From Apus apus (Eukaryota > Chordata > Aves > Apodiformes > Apodidae): a stretch of DNA of 64,000 nt. The translations under genes were made by a program, and so were the position numbers. The stretch is taken from the NCBI RefSeq assembly GCF_020740795.1, contig NC_067296.1, positions 2,395,001 through 2,459,000 on the forward strand, written 5' to 3'. The notes beneath the pieces are model-generated. The model ran no database searches. It saw only the letters and a program-made list of their open reading frames with translations, and was not told the origin of the DNA. Numbering within the stretch: position 1 is the stretch's first letter; each line of letters opens with the position of its first letter. Positions 23,621-56,222 of the stretch are shown here, piece by piece.

Positions 23621-26600
23621 GGTGAAAGTTCTGGTTTAGAAGCTTCCTTTTTTCAGCTTCCCGGGGTGAGGCGTTGAAACCCAGAGGCACGGCTGCTTAG
23701 TCGGTGGTGACTAACCGTGAGCTGCTCGGTTTCCTGGATGCTCAAGGAACTCGTTTGCAGAGGCGGCAGGGATGGGATTCCAGGCTGTGTCAGCGCAGCG
23801 CCTGCGTGCAGAGTCCAAAGCCCAACAGAGGAGCTGAGCCTGAAGTGCCTCAGCCTCGTACCGACCTTCACTGCAACTTCTGCCTTCAGTTTCTTTATCC
23901 CAGGCCTCTGACATCTGTCAGAAGTACTGAACGCCCTTCTCTCCACTCGCAGTGGTGAGAACAAGTTAATTAATGACAGGCTCAGACCACACTTGTAGTG
24001 TTTACCCATTGAAATCACTCAAGAAAATTTAAGTCACTGCTTCTGAGCAGGGTTGGACTGGTTAGTGCTCTGTAAAACCAGCCAGGATGTGTTCCCTGAA
24101 TGGCAAAGAGGGGAAATGAACCAAACAACTGTTTTCTAGATCATGCCCCCAGCAAGTGGGGAAAAGCACTGCCCTGGGGAACAGCTCAAGGCAGCCTCCT
24201 TATTTATGTACAAGGTGGGAGATCAGGGACAAAGCTGTGCCATGGAATCCTAGTTCTGCCTTGTTAACATTGTCGTGGCAGATGTGGAAGACAGAGCAAA
24301 AAAATACACAAGAAAAGCCCACTGAGGCTTCTAGAAACCACTCCCAGGGCAGGAAACCTCTCCCCAGCTGATGACATGGGAGGCTGGGAGAGTACAGGAG
24401 GAGGCAGAGCCCTCACCTGCCCTTTTCTCACTCTCACATCTGCTGTCAGAAGGGGGTGTGGAGCACCCAGACCTTTGTTCTGCTCCAGTATCAACACCCA
24501 GGGGATGGCTCTGGCCCTGGGGCACTTCAGAGAACTTCCAGAAAATGCCAAGATGCTTCTGACACTGGTTTTGCAAAGACAATTCTTGGATCCAGGATGC
24601 AGGATTGAAGCAATCCTGTGGAAAGCTGCTGGGACAAAATCAGGGATCATCTTAGATCCACCTCAGCCCAGGCTGCAGGCAAACTGGGCAGGCCTCTACT
24701 AGAGAAACAGAAATGGGGTGAAAATCTGGGTAGAATTCTTCCCTTTTGACCAGCAAAAAAAACTGACTCCAGGGCTGCAGGGGATTTTAAGCAGCTGGAC
24801 AAGACATCAAGGAAGAAAGTGGGTTTCTGAATTCCCTGGCCTGATGTGATGAGGCACCTTCCCTGCAGGACTGGTCCCCACATAACTCGGGATGGCTCAG
24901 TGATGCCATTTAGTCTGGTAATTAAATTCTCTTTCCCATGACATTTCCTTCCATGGCAAAATTTCATCTGCAGACAGCCCAGCTGCAGAGGAGAGGGGAT
25001 TTTTTGTTGTTGATAAGTAACTGCTTTTTTTTCTTTGCCTTTCCACAGAAAGGGCAGTGAGGCTCCAGGAGCAGCTCTGCAGGGGCTGCCAGGACTTGCT
25101 GGTACTTCAGTGCACCAGCCCAGGTGGGAAGCAGGGGACAGGGACCCCCACACTTGGAGGCAGCTGCCCATCCTTTCCCCTGCCAGCCCCCCTGGGGGCT
25201 GCAGCATCCATCATGTTTGTGGAGGACTCGTATCCACAGAGCTTCCAAAGGCAGGAGCTGCACAACCAGCCAGCCCAGCCCCTCTCCTTAAGGAGCTCTG
25301 TTCTGTTCTCTTACACATAATGGCTCTGAGGTTTACTCTAAGAAGACAACCCTTATGCTAAAGATAAAACTGGTTTTGGTTCAACACTACCACAACCAGC
25401 AAGCAGAGATGAAGCAAGCAGCCTGGCATCCCTCAGCCCCGTGTCCCCCAGTCACAGACAAGGCTGTTTTGTGGCTCTGCTTCCACTCCTTGAATTCCAG
25501 TGGGAATGGGTATCCAACACCTCCTTGAGAGGGGCTGGCCTGTGTGCAGGGCTGGTAGGGAGCAGGGGCCAGAAAGGGCAGGCAAGGCTTCCAGACAGTG
25601 CCTCTGAGCTGCAGGAGTGTTGCACCCACGTGTCTTCATCTCAAAATAGACCCAACTGCAGCAAGTGCCAGAGACCATGCAATGACACTGTGTGGTGTGG
25701 GTTGGGTGCAGAAAGGAGGAAAAAAGGGAAAGTCTATTTAGGAAACTTATTTCCTGGTACTGTGCCTCTCCTGTGAGAGCTAAGGTTTTAAAACAAACAC
25801 TGTGGGCAAATAAACTCTGTCCTGCAAAGCAGATGAGACATTTCACAGAAGCACAGAGACATGTCAGTAGGAAGGGCCATCAGGGGATCTCCAGCCCAGC
25901 CACCTCCTTCCAAGCACATCCACTCAAAGCAGGATGCTCCATCAAATCTGGAGAACCACCAGGCACTGAGATCTCATGGCCTCTCTGCAGCCTCTTTCCT
26001 TTGAGCACCCCCTGCATAGAAATTGCTTTTCTTTATATTGAGGCCAAAGTTGCCATGTTCCAACACGTCCCTGTTGCCTCTCCTCCCATCCTTCTGCACC
26101 TCTGAAGAGTCTGGCTCCACCTTCTCCACCCCTGCCTCTCCTTAACCTCTTCTAAAGCCTGAACAACCTCCCAGCCCCACCTCATAAGGCCCCTGCTCCA
26201 CTTCCTAACACCTGCCAACAGCAGGAGGTACAGAAGCACCACAAAAAAACAGGCAGAAAGTGAGTTAAGAAAGTGACTGAGCAAAGTGAACTGGTGGCAG
26301 GACCCACCCTGACAGGAACAGTGTGACAGGCTTCCAGGGATGACAGTGTCACCCATGGCTACACTGGGTGCAGCCTGGGAGCGCAGGTGCTGCCAGGAGG
26401 AGATGCCAGGATGGGCACAGCCCCAGGGGGCTGCCTCTGCAAGCTGCTGCTTTCAAGATTTGAGCAAAATACACTGTGAGGAGACAGGAAGAGCAGCACC
26501 TTGAGGTCAAGCACTGGGCAGGAGCAGGGCCAGGCTGGTCAGACCTGTGGTGCTGGGCTGGCTGCTCCAGTGGCCAGAAACACCCACCCGTGGCAAGGCA

Positions 26601-27879
26601 GGAGACTCCACAGCCCGAGTTTCAACCCAGGTTATGTTCTGTACCACCCTGGGAGAAACAGGCTGGAAATGCAAGGTCTTCCATCCACAGCCAGCTTGGC
26701 AGCACATCACACACATTCCACAGAGAAAGCTCAGGTGGGCTGCCCTACACATGGAGCAGGAAGCAAACAGGGGAACACACTGGGCCAACATTGCCCAATC
26801 GTAATTTTCAGTTCCTGGCTTTGGTGCTTCCATGCTGACTCTGGGACTCCTACTTGGGAAGTCAGAGAGGAAAAGCCAAGCAGACATCAGAAAGTGCCCC
26901 AGTCACACCAGATTTTCTTTCTACCCAACCACACCAATTCCCTCCCTGCTTGGAACCCCCTGAAACAACCAACAACTGGTCCAGGGAACTGAGCTAAGGA
27001 AGCAGCTGACAGAGGTGCAGAGAAGCACCCTGCAGCACCTAGTCTAGAGATGATGCTAAAAAACTGGCTTCTGGATGTGCCAAAGGTTTCCTGTGTGACC
27101 CTGGACAGGTCAGTTCAGTACAGCCCTGCTGTACACAGAAGGGGTGACACTGACCTGTCCCATGGATTGACTCATTGATCTCTAAGGCACTTGGAGATGC
27201 TTGGGTATGGAGAAAAACCATGAAAGGAACCAACACTGTGGAGGGCACAGCAAGCAGAGAGAAGAGCCAAAACACACGTGTGCTCCCACCCACTGACTCC
27301 ACACAGCACACAAGGTCCATGGTGTTTATAACACATGTAGTACAGACAAGGTGATCTTTCTACTGATAGAGACAAGAGAGGAGAAAGACACCAGAGAAAA
27401 GTCTACCAGGGTATTTGTGAACAGTGTTCCCAAAGGATCTCAGGATGAACTTGCTTCCACTAGGAAGGATCAATTGTTTGCTCTCGGAAAGGCCACCCAA
27501 ATACTGGGCAATACAGCTTTTAGGCCAGAAAAACCACAGATGGGACAAGCTGTGATTTGCAAAGCCATCTGATTTCAGCAGCTCTGTTTGTGGCAAGTAC
27601 GTGTGCTCCTTCTTCTCACCCTGATTCAGGGATCTTAGTCTTTCTTGCCCTAGGCTGAGCAGCAATGCAGAGGGACAAGAAATAATGGAGCCATTCTCCT
27701 CAGCGCCTTGTAGCCGTTGGTGGCTTCCAAGCAGTCCTCTGCCCGAGCATGGGAAGAACAAGTGGAGATGGAAGCCATTCTCTCACATATCCATCTCCCT
27801 TCCCCACAAGAGCTTTGGTCTGTGTCACTGGGATGAATTTCAGCACCAGCCCTCGGCCACACAGTGGCTCTGTGCATCG
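23621..27879. other. Interval between CHMP4B promoter and ZNF341 stop codon
   Basis: About 4.3 kb with no gene I can support. The right part should include the ZNF341 3' UTR on the minus strand. I see no clear AATAAA there; a TATAAA variant on the minus strand at about 27334 is the only candidate noted. A degraded inverted CR1 lies near 25.9-26.2 kb. The ORFs of up to 186 codons have no recognisable product. Confidence 0.6.
25865..26170 (-). mobile_element. Degraded CR1 LINE fragment
   Basis: Weak inverted CR1 similarity, from 'aagggccatcaggggatctc' to 'cctctgaagagtctggctcc'. It is more diverged than the other copies, so boundaries are approximate. Confidence 0.5.
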
Positions 27880-49403
<21,524 letters not shown>

Positions 49404-49539
49404 CTTGGAGCCGCCGGCAGCGCGGGCACCGGCAGCGCCGCCCGCCGCCGGGGGGCGCCCGCGGCCCGGGAGGGGGCCCGGGGGCCGGCGGGAGCGGGGG
49501 AGAGAGCGGCCGCAGGGCCTGCCCGCCGGGCTGCCGGCG

Positions 49540-50105
49540 CGGCACCGGCACCGGGCCCCGCATCACCGGCACCGGGCTCCTCATCACCGGCACCGGGCCC
49601 CGCATCACCGGCACCGGGCTCCTCATCACCGGCACCGGGCCCCGCATCACCGGCACCGGGCCCCGCATCACCCGCACCGGGCCTGGGCCCGTCATCACCA
49701 GCACCGGGTCTGTCACCGGCACCGGGCTCATCATCACCGGCACCGGGTCTGTCACCGGCACCGGGCCTGTCACCGGGCCCCGCATCACCCGCACCGGGCT
49801 CATCGTCTCCGGCACCGGGCCCCTCATCACCGGCACCGGGTCTGTCACCGGCACCGGGCCTGTCACCGGGTTCATCATCACCGGCACCGGGCCCCGCATC
49901 ACCCGCACCGGGTCTGTCACCGGCACCGGGCTCATCATCACCGACACCGGGTCTGTCACCGGCACCGGGCCCGTCATCACCCGCACTGGTTTCATCATCA
50001 CCGGCAGCGGGCCCGTCATCACTGGGCCGGGCCCGTCACCGGCACCGGGCTCATTATCACTCGCACCGGGCCTGTCAGTCACCGGGCCTGGCACCGGGCC
50101 TGGCA
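49540..50105 (+). repeat. GC minisatellite between ZNF341 and PXMP4
   Basis: About 560 bp built from 18- to 21-bp units with the core TCACCGGCACCGGG followed by CTCATCA, CTCCTCA, CCCCGCA or CCTG variants. Nearly all unit lengths are multiples of 3 and stop codons are rare, so several frames stay open for 250 to 500 codons. These are artefacts, not genes. Confidence 0.95.
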
Positions 50106-50307
50106 CCGGGTGGGCGGGACGCCGTGCGCGCTCCCCATTGGCTACAGGCCAGCCTTCGCCACCAATGAGCGGTGACGCTCCTTACAGCTTCACCCATTGG
50201 CCGAGCGCGCCGATGGACAGCTGGGGCAGCCTATGGGCGCGGCGGGAGCGGCCCCGCCCCCGGAAGCGCGCGCGGCGCCGGCAGCCCGGCGGGACAGCGC
50301 TGCCGCC
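50106..50307. promoter_or_regulatory. Bidirectional ZNF341/PXMP4 promoter core
   Basis: The non-repetitive 200 bp next to PXMP4 holds three NF-Y-type boxes: ATTGG at 50137-50141, CCAAT at 50162-50166 and ATTGG at 50196-50200. It also holds GC boxes and an ETS-type CCGGAAG at 50260-50266. No TATA box. The start codons of the two divergent genes are 904 bp apart. Direction and transcription start sites are inferred. Confidence 0.7.
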
Positions 50308-50447
50308 ATGGCGGGCGGCCGGGCCCCGCTCCCGGCCCCGCTCCCCGCCCCGCTCCGCGCCCTGCTCCGCGCCGCCAACGCCCTCCTGCAGCAGCGCCGC
50401 TACCGCGCCGCCCTCGCCGTCCTCAAGGGCTTCCGCAACGGGGCCGT
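50308..50447 (+). CDS. PXMP4: PXMP4 coding exon 1
   Basis: Encodes MAGGRAPLPAP through FRNGA plus two bases of the Val codon. Donor GTGAGT at 50448. Confidence 0.94.
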
Positions 50448-53381
50448 GTGAGTGCGGGAGGCGGGCCCGGGGGGAGGGGTTGGTGTCTCGGTTCCCACCG
50501 GGCCCCGAGGGCCGCGGGAGAGCCCCCCCCTCCCCGTGCGCCCTTCTTTCCTCTGCAGAGGCTGGGGCTGCTGGGGTAGTGGTTCAGGCGCGGCGTTTCC
50601 GTCTCCATCCCCGTGAAGCGGGGGTTTAACCGGTTACCGGGGTCTCCCCTGGCCCGGTTACCGGGGGGCTCGTTCTGCTCAGCCCCTGGCCCGGGCTCCT
50701 TCTGCCTTGGGGCGCTGCTGAACTGGGCGGCCCGTAAAATAAGATGTAGTTGCCTAAGGGGCACCTAGAAACACTATCTATGTATGTATTGGTAGCGTGA
50801 TACCGAGAGTCTGAAATACCTGTTGGTTTTTGCAGTTATGGAGCAAAAATTCGTGCCCCACATGCCCTGGTGATGACTTTTCTGTTCAAGAGTGGAAGGT
50901 ATGAACCCTGGTCCTGCATGTCTGTGTTTCTGCTGGGAATGCTTTCATTCAGACCTTCAGGCTTTAGTGTTTCCAGAGAGCTTAAGCAGCAGAATGATGT
51001 GTCAGCCGTGGGTGTAGCTACCCAGGACAACTGGTGTGCACACACACACACACACAGATGTACCTGCTTGTGTGCTCAACCACTTGTGCAAGGGCTGGTG
51101 AGCACCAGTGGGTGGAGGAGAAATCAGCAGCTGCAAACAGCAGCACTGTCCCTTCACATAAGGGAAGCCAGGCTGTGGCAGTGGCTTTCCCCACTTGTGC
51201 CCCAGGCTTGAGAGAGGCAAAAAATAAAATACCATGAAGGGGGAAGAAAAAAAAAAAAAAGCCTCCTTGAGTATGAATAGAATGAGGCAAAAGCAGAATG
51301 CAGAGTGGGAGGAGCTGCTGAGTGGGTTCCAGTGGGTGAGCCAGAGGGGGTGGGAGGAAGGGGTTTGTCCTCCCATCAATCACAAAGTGTATGTTCTGGG
51401 GGGTGTCCAGGCTGCCAGTCTAGACAGGCAGGCTGAGTGACTCTGGTGCCTTTGTGCTCTTCTAATTGTCTGTTTCTTTTCTTCAGTTTAAGAGAGAAAC
51501 TGAAGTCGATTGCTCAGGCTACGTACACCCACTCCAGGAACTTGGCCTATTTTGTGTTCACCTACAAGGGGCTGATGGCCCTGCAGTCCCAACTGCAGGG
51601 GAAAAAAATTCCATTCCATTCTTTCCTTGCAGCCTGCATTGGAGGTTGGCTAGTGTTTGGTGAGAACAATCCCATCAACAGCCAGGTAAGTGAGTTGGCT
51701 CAAAGTTTCCTTGACAAAAAAAACAACCAACCAACCAACCCCACGGGTGGGTGAGTGGGTGGGACAGGCTGGTGTGTGTCTGGTGGTTCTTGCCATGCAG
51801 TGTTATTCTCTTGGTGTGTTTCTCTTTGTATAAGTTCTGGTTTTGACTCTGCTGCTCTTAGATCACAGAATGCTGGGGGTAGAAGTGACCTCTGGAGATC
51901 ATCTAGTCCAGCCCCTCTGCTAGAGCAGGGTCACCTAGAGCAGATCCTACAGGAACACGTCCAGGTTTGGGATGTCTCCAGGGATGGAGACTCCACAACC
52001 TGCCTGGGCAGCCTGTCCCAGAGCTCTGGTACCCTCAGAGTGAAGAAGTATTTTCTTATATTCAGGTTTAACCTCCTGTGGACCAGTTTGTGCCCATTGC
52101 CCCTTGTCCTGTCACTGGACACCCTTGAGCAGAGTCTGGCCCATCCTCCTGCCACCCCCTGGAGATATTGACCAGCAGTGATCAGACCCCCCCTCAGCCT
52201 CCTCCTCTCCAGCTGAGCAGCCCCAGCTCTGTCAGTGCAGCTGCAGAGCTGAAAGCCCAGGTTTGTTTCCAGAGCTGCCCTTGTGTGCACAGGCAGGTCC
52301 CAGCCATGGGGTCACCCCAGCTGTCACCCCAGCTCTGCTTCCTGGCTTCCTGCACCCCAGGTCTGCCCTGCTGTGGGGCTGAGCCCTTCAGCTTCAACAT
52401 CTGCCTGTAAACAACAGACAGTTACTGAGCTGCACTTCACCTAACTGGCTGAGCTGCAAAAGCTGCTCAGGGAAAGTTTGCTTGCAGCCCTCAGTCACAG
52501 GTTCATCTGTCAGGAAAGCACCCAGGTGCAGAGGAATTCCAAGTGTTTCATCTGCCTGGCAGGTGAGCAGGGCTGCTCTGTGCCACTGTCACGTTAGCTG
52601 AGCAAAGGCAGAAGTTGTGCAACTGCAAGGGGATGTTGCATCAAGTGTGACTTGTTGATTACTAAACCAGAGCACCAGCAGAGAAGCAGGAGGTTGAAGA
52701 TACAAACATCTCCAGTTGTAGATGTTGTGATGTGCAAACCTACAGCCCGTCTGCTGTCAAGTTGGGTAAATTATTTCCACCCTTCTTGCCTGGTTTATTA
52801 CTCCTAAATCTGTTTACAAGGGCTTGTAGAGGTAGGACAAGGGGCAGTGGCCTTAAACTGGAGCAGGGTGGATTTAGATTGGATATCAGGAAGAAGCTCT
52901 TCACAGGGAGGGTGGTGAAGCACTGGAGCAGGTTACACCAGGGAGACCCCATCCCTGGTGACATTCAAGGTCAGGATTGATGGGGCTCTGAGCAACCTGC
53001 TTTTCTGCAAGGGGGAAGTGGACTAGATGACCTTTGAAGGTCTATGATTGAAATCACCTGGCCAGTCGATCTGGTCAGGTCATTCACCTGATGTTCCTGG
53101 GGTTTCTCTTCATGCAGATCATCATGTACCTGCTGTCCCGCATCCTGTTCGGCCTGTCCCGCCTGGCGGTGGAGAGAGGCTACATCCCACAGCCAAAGCA
53201 GGATCCCTTCCCTCTTGTGGCTGCTCTGACCTGGGGGACAGTTCTCTGGCTCTTTGAGTACCACCACCAGACCCTGCAGCCCTCTCTGCAGTCCTCCATG
53301 ACCTACCTGTACCACGACAGTGACGTCTGGCACGACGTGTCTGACTTCCTCATCTACAACAAAAGGACAGACAGCAAGTAG
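50308..53381 (+). CDS. PXMP4: PXMP4 (PMP24), peroxisomal membrane protein (complete)
   Basis: Small multi-pass peroxisomal membrane protein of the Tim17/Tim22/Tim23/PMP24 family; its transport role is not settled. Exons 50308-50447, 50836-50898, 51487-51685 and 53118-53381 join in frame (phases 2, 2, 0) to 221 residues (human 212). Recognisable blocks are AALAVLKGFRNGAV, YGAKIRAPHALVMTFLF, FVFTYKGLMALQSQLQGK, VFGENNPINSQ, MYLLSRILFGLSRLAVERGY and QPSLQSSMTYLYHDSDVWHD. The N-terminus is longer and richer in Ala and Pro than in human (MAGGRAPLPAPLPAPLRALL). The ATG at 50308 has a good context (gccgccATGg). Hydrophobic stretches around AALTWGTVLWLF and LAACIGGWLVFG fit membrane segments. Confidence 0.96.
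50836..50898 (+). CDS. PXMP4: PXMP4 coding exon 2
   Basis: Encodes YGAKIRAPHALVMTFLFKSG. Acceptor TTGCAG, donor GTATGA, phase 2 on both sides. Confidence 0.95.
51487..51685 (+). CDS. PXMP4: PXMP4 coding exon 3
   Basis: Encodes LREKLKSIAQATYTHSRNLA through GENNPINSQ. Acceptor CTTCAG, donor GTAAGT, ends in phase 0. Confidence 0.96.
51863..52235 (-). mobile_element. CR1 LINE 3' fragment
   Basis: Inverted CR1 tail in PXMP4 intron 3, from 'gatcacagaatgctgggggt' to 'ctgagcagccccagctctgt'. Antisense to PXMP4. Confidence 0.93.
52830..53050 (+). mobile_element. CR1 LINE 3' fragment
   Basis: Plus-strand CR1 tail in PXMP4 intron 3, from 'ggtaggacaaggggcagtgg' to 'ctttgaaggtctatgattga'. It ends about 70 bases before the exon 4 acceptor. 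Confidence 0.9.
53118..53381 (+). CDS. PXMP4: PXMP4 coding exon 4 and stop
   Basis: Encodes IIMYLLSRILFGLSRLAVE to the C-terminal DFLIYNKRTDSK. Stop TAG at 53379-53381. Acceptor TGCAG. Confidence 0.96.
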   Translation: MIMYLLSRILFGLSRLAVERGYIPQPKQDPFPLVAALTWGTVLWLFEYHHQTLQPSLQSSMTYLYHDSDVWHDVSDFLIYNKRTDSK

Positions 53382-54530
53382 GTGGCTCCTGGGAAAACAC
53401 CTTTGCCTGGGATGGTGCCTTCCAGCAGCTGAGGGAAAGGGTTATACTCTATTGCTCTTGACTGGTGATTGGTTTGTTGGGTTTTTTTAATTAACATCTG
53501 TCAAGCACAATTGCTTATTGTGGCCAGGCCAGAATGGTCTGATCAGTCTTGGCTCTGTGTAGAGCAAGTAAATCCCCCAAGGAAAGGTGCTGCAGTTCTC
53601 TGAGAGTAAAATGCTGTGAGAATCTTCAGTTAAAAGAAGGCTTTTTTAAAAAAAAGAGGCCTTATTTGCCCTACAAATATGTGGGTTTGTTTTTTAAAAG
53701 AAACTCAGTGTAGTTGTAAAATGACAGCCTGACAGTAAGTGGGGAGTATATCTAATCAGGGAAAAGGTGTTCTAGGGTTTGTCTGCATCCTCACAGGACA
53801 GGAGTGTTTTTCTGTGCCCCCTGAGGTGTGATGGGACCTGCTCAGGTCTGAAGGCAGGGGTGTAACTTCTTGATTTATGTGGGTGACTGGAAACCTTCCT
53901 TAAGCTACTGCAAGGACAGTTGTGTGCTCCTTGAGAGAGTTCCTCTGCAGTTTTCCCTCAGGGAGAGAATAAGGTGTTTGAGAATCAAACTGTTAAGTTT
54001 CTCTGGTCAAAGCCTGGCAGATCAGGCTCAGAAGGACAATTTTTGCTCGGTTTCTTTCATGCACTTGGGCTTAATCTATCCAGATGCAGAGTGTAGGAAT
54101 TAATACCCTCTGTTTGTTTTAAGCTTGTTTGTAAAGTTTTTAAAAGCTGCTTGAACTAAATACCAAAACCACTTGCATAATTGAGACTCCTTTGGAAACA
54201 GGCTGGGGCACAGGGCACGCCCTCAGCTGCCACACTGGGTGCTTTACACCAGCAGCACTTTGAACAAGCACTTTAATTTTGGGGCAAGATAAGCACATGG
54301 GCTTCTCCTAGGTCCAGAATCTACCCTCCACAGCAGTGACATGTGTGAGCTGTCATCCAACTTGGCTGTGTGTACCTGTAGTAGAGCCAGGTTGAGCCCA
54401 CAGATGAACATAGGAGTGAATCTTCCTCTTAAAAACACACTGCTGAGCCCCAGGAGGAGTGCAGCACACTCTGGGCTTGAAGGGAAGATTGACTGGATAG
54501 CTGAGAAGGAACAAAAACTGCTTTAAATTG

Positions 54531-54536
54531 AATAAA
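54531..54536 (+). terminator. PXMP4: Candidate PXMP4 polyadenylation signal
   Basis: AATAAA 1150 bases after the stop codon, followed by an ATTAAA at 54606 and a GT-rich stretch near 54640. It is the first canonical hexamer found; use is inferred. Confidence 0.45.
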
Positions 54537-55529
54537 ATCAAACTGCTAATAGTACAAAACACTTACACTGCCACATAACACTATAACATTCACTTAATGG
54601 TGTTCATTAAAATAATTCCTGACAAACTGGTTTTCTGGGGTGATGTTGCAAGAGAGTCAGTGAGCACCCTGGGGTAACCATTCCCTTTTGTCTCAATCAG
54701 GAATACTTTATTTGCTCCTTGTGTACCTCTCATTTCAAGAAGGTTAGTTCTCCCTGTACCCATCTGCTTTTCCATCCTGAGCTGACCTCCTGATAATCCC
54801 ACTGATGTTGTTCTTCATCCTTTGCAGTCTCTTTTCACTCCAGGCTCTAGCAGTTTCTTGTGTTTAGTGGTACAACTGAAACAGTACTGAAAAGTTCCTG
54901 TAACTTCTGAGTTAAAAAAAAATAATCATCATGATTTCTTAAGTCATTTTTCCTTGTCCTCCTTGTCCTGCTGTTCTGCATCTTCTGAGTGCTGCTTTGC
55001 TCTTTATTTTTCCAGTCCCTGTGTCAGCAAGTGGGAGAGTTAAGGCTTGTCTGTCTGGTGCTGTTGGAGGTTGAATCATGTTCTGGGTGTCTTGGGTCAA
55101 GTAGGAACAGAATCCTCTGGCTCTGGTACTGAATCTAATGCTGAATCTGACTACATTCACTGTGAGATCTCACCATTCTTTTACAGCAGATCTTATAAAC
55201 AAATTTAGCATCTCCAAGTAAGTTGTTTTTTACATTTGCTTGATCAGAGCAGTAAATGAAGCAGGGCATGGCATCATTCCTCAAAATCCTGACATAGTAG
55301 CTGTCCATGGCACCTCCAGCTTCTGACATCACCTGCTGTTACTGTTTGTACTGGATCCTTGAATTTGAACACCAATCCACATTGAATCAGACAGAGCCCA
55401 GGAGAGCTGTGGAAGTTAGGAACTGATTTCTTTTCTCAGGAGTGAAATATTTTGTTTGGTTTAGAGAAGCCTAAAAGTTCAAGTACAGAAAAAATACTGA
55501 AGCTACATGTGAGGTCTGATTTCTTCAGC

Positions 55530-55605
55530 ACAGATTCATAGAATGGTTGGAGTTGGAAGGGACCTTAAAGATCATCTATTTCCAGCCCCCTTGCATGGGC
55601 AGGGA
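55530..55605 (-). mobile_element. CR1 LINE 3' end
   Basis: About 75-bp inverted CR1 terminal fragment ('tcatagaatggttggagttg' to 'cttgcatgggcagggactta'). Confidence 0.85.
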
Positions 55606-56114
55606 CTTAGAAACATCTTGTCTTTATTTCCAGCACTGCTGGGTATCTGAAGCAGCACAAGTGCTCACCCCATTTTTATGTCAGAAGCCTCAACATTTTT
55701 CTAAATAAGAATGTTAACATTCTGCAAATATTGCTGAATTCTTGCAAGCTTTGAGGAGATTTTGGAAAACCCTTCCAAAATCTAGCAGCCATGGCTTGAG
55801 AATTTCTCCCTAGAACTATCAGGCTTGCAAATCCTTGATTGTGTGCAATTGTTGTAGCAAAAGATGGTGCAGGCTGTTCCATGAGCTGTGTGTCTTTAAG
55901 GAGTTTTAAGCCTTTTTAAGCCATAGGTGGCATTTCTTTCTCTTGGAAAAGCTTGAGAGTCCCTTAGACCCTGAACCAGTAACCTCAGATTGAACTTGGA
56001 GGAGAATTAGCTGCCTGATCTGCACTTGTTTGTTCTGGGGGCTACAAAATTCAGTCCATGACTGACTGACTGAGCAGGCTGGAATCAGGTGTCTGGGAAA
56101 TTCAAATATATCTA

Positions 56115-56222
56115 GAAGGGCTTGGAGCCTGGTCTGGTGGGAGGTGTCCCTGCCTGGGCAGGGGGTTGGAACTAGATGATTTTTAAGGTCCCTTCAACCC
56201 AAACCAGTCTGGGATTCTGTGA
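56115..56222 (+). mobile_element. CR1 LINE 3' end
   Basis: Short CR1 tail from 'gggcttggagcctggtctgg' to 'gtctgggattctgtgatttt'. Confidence 0.88.

Noticed and set aside
51039-51058. Short CA microsatellite in PXMP4 intron 2
   Set aside because: Only about nine dinucleotides; noted but too short to treat as a notable feature.
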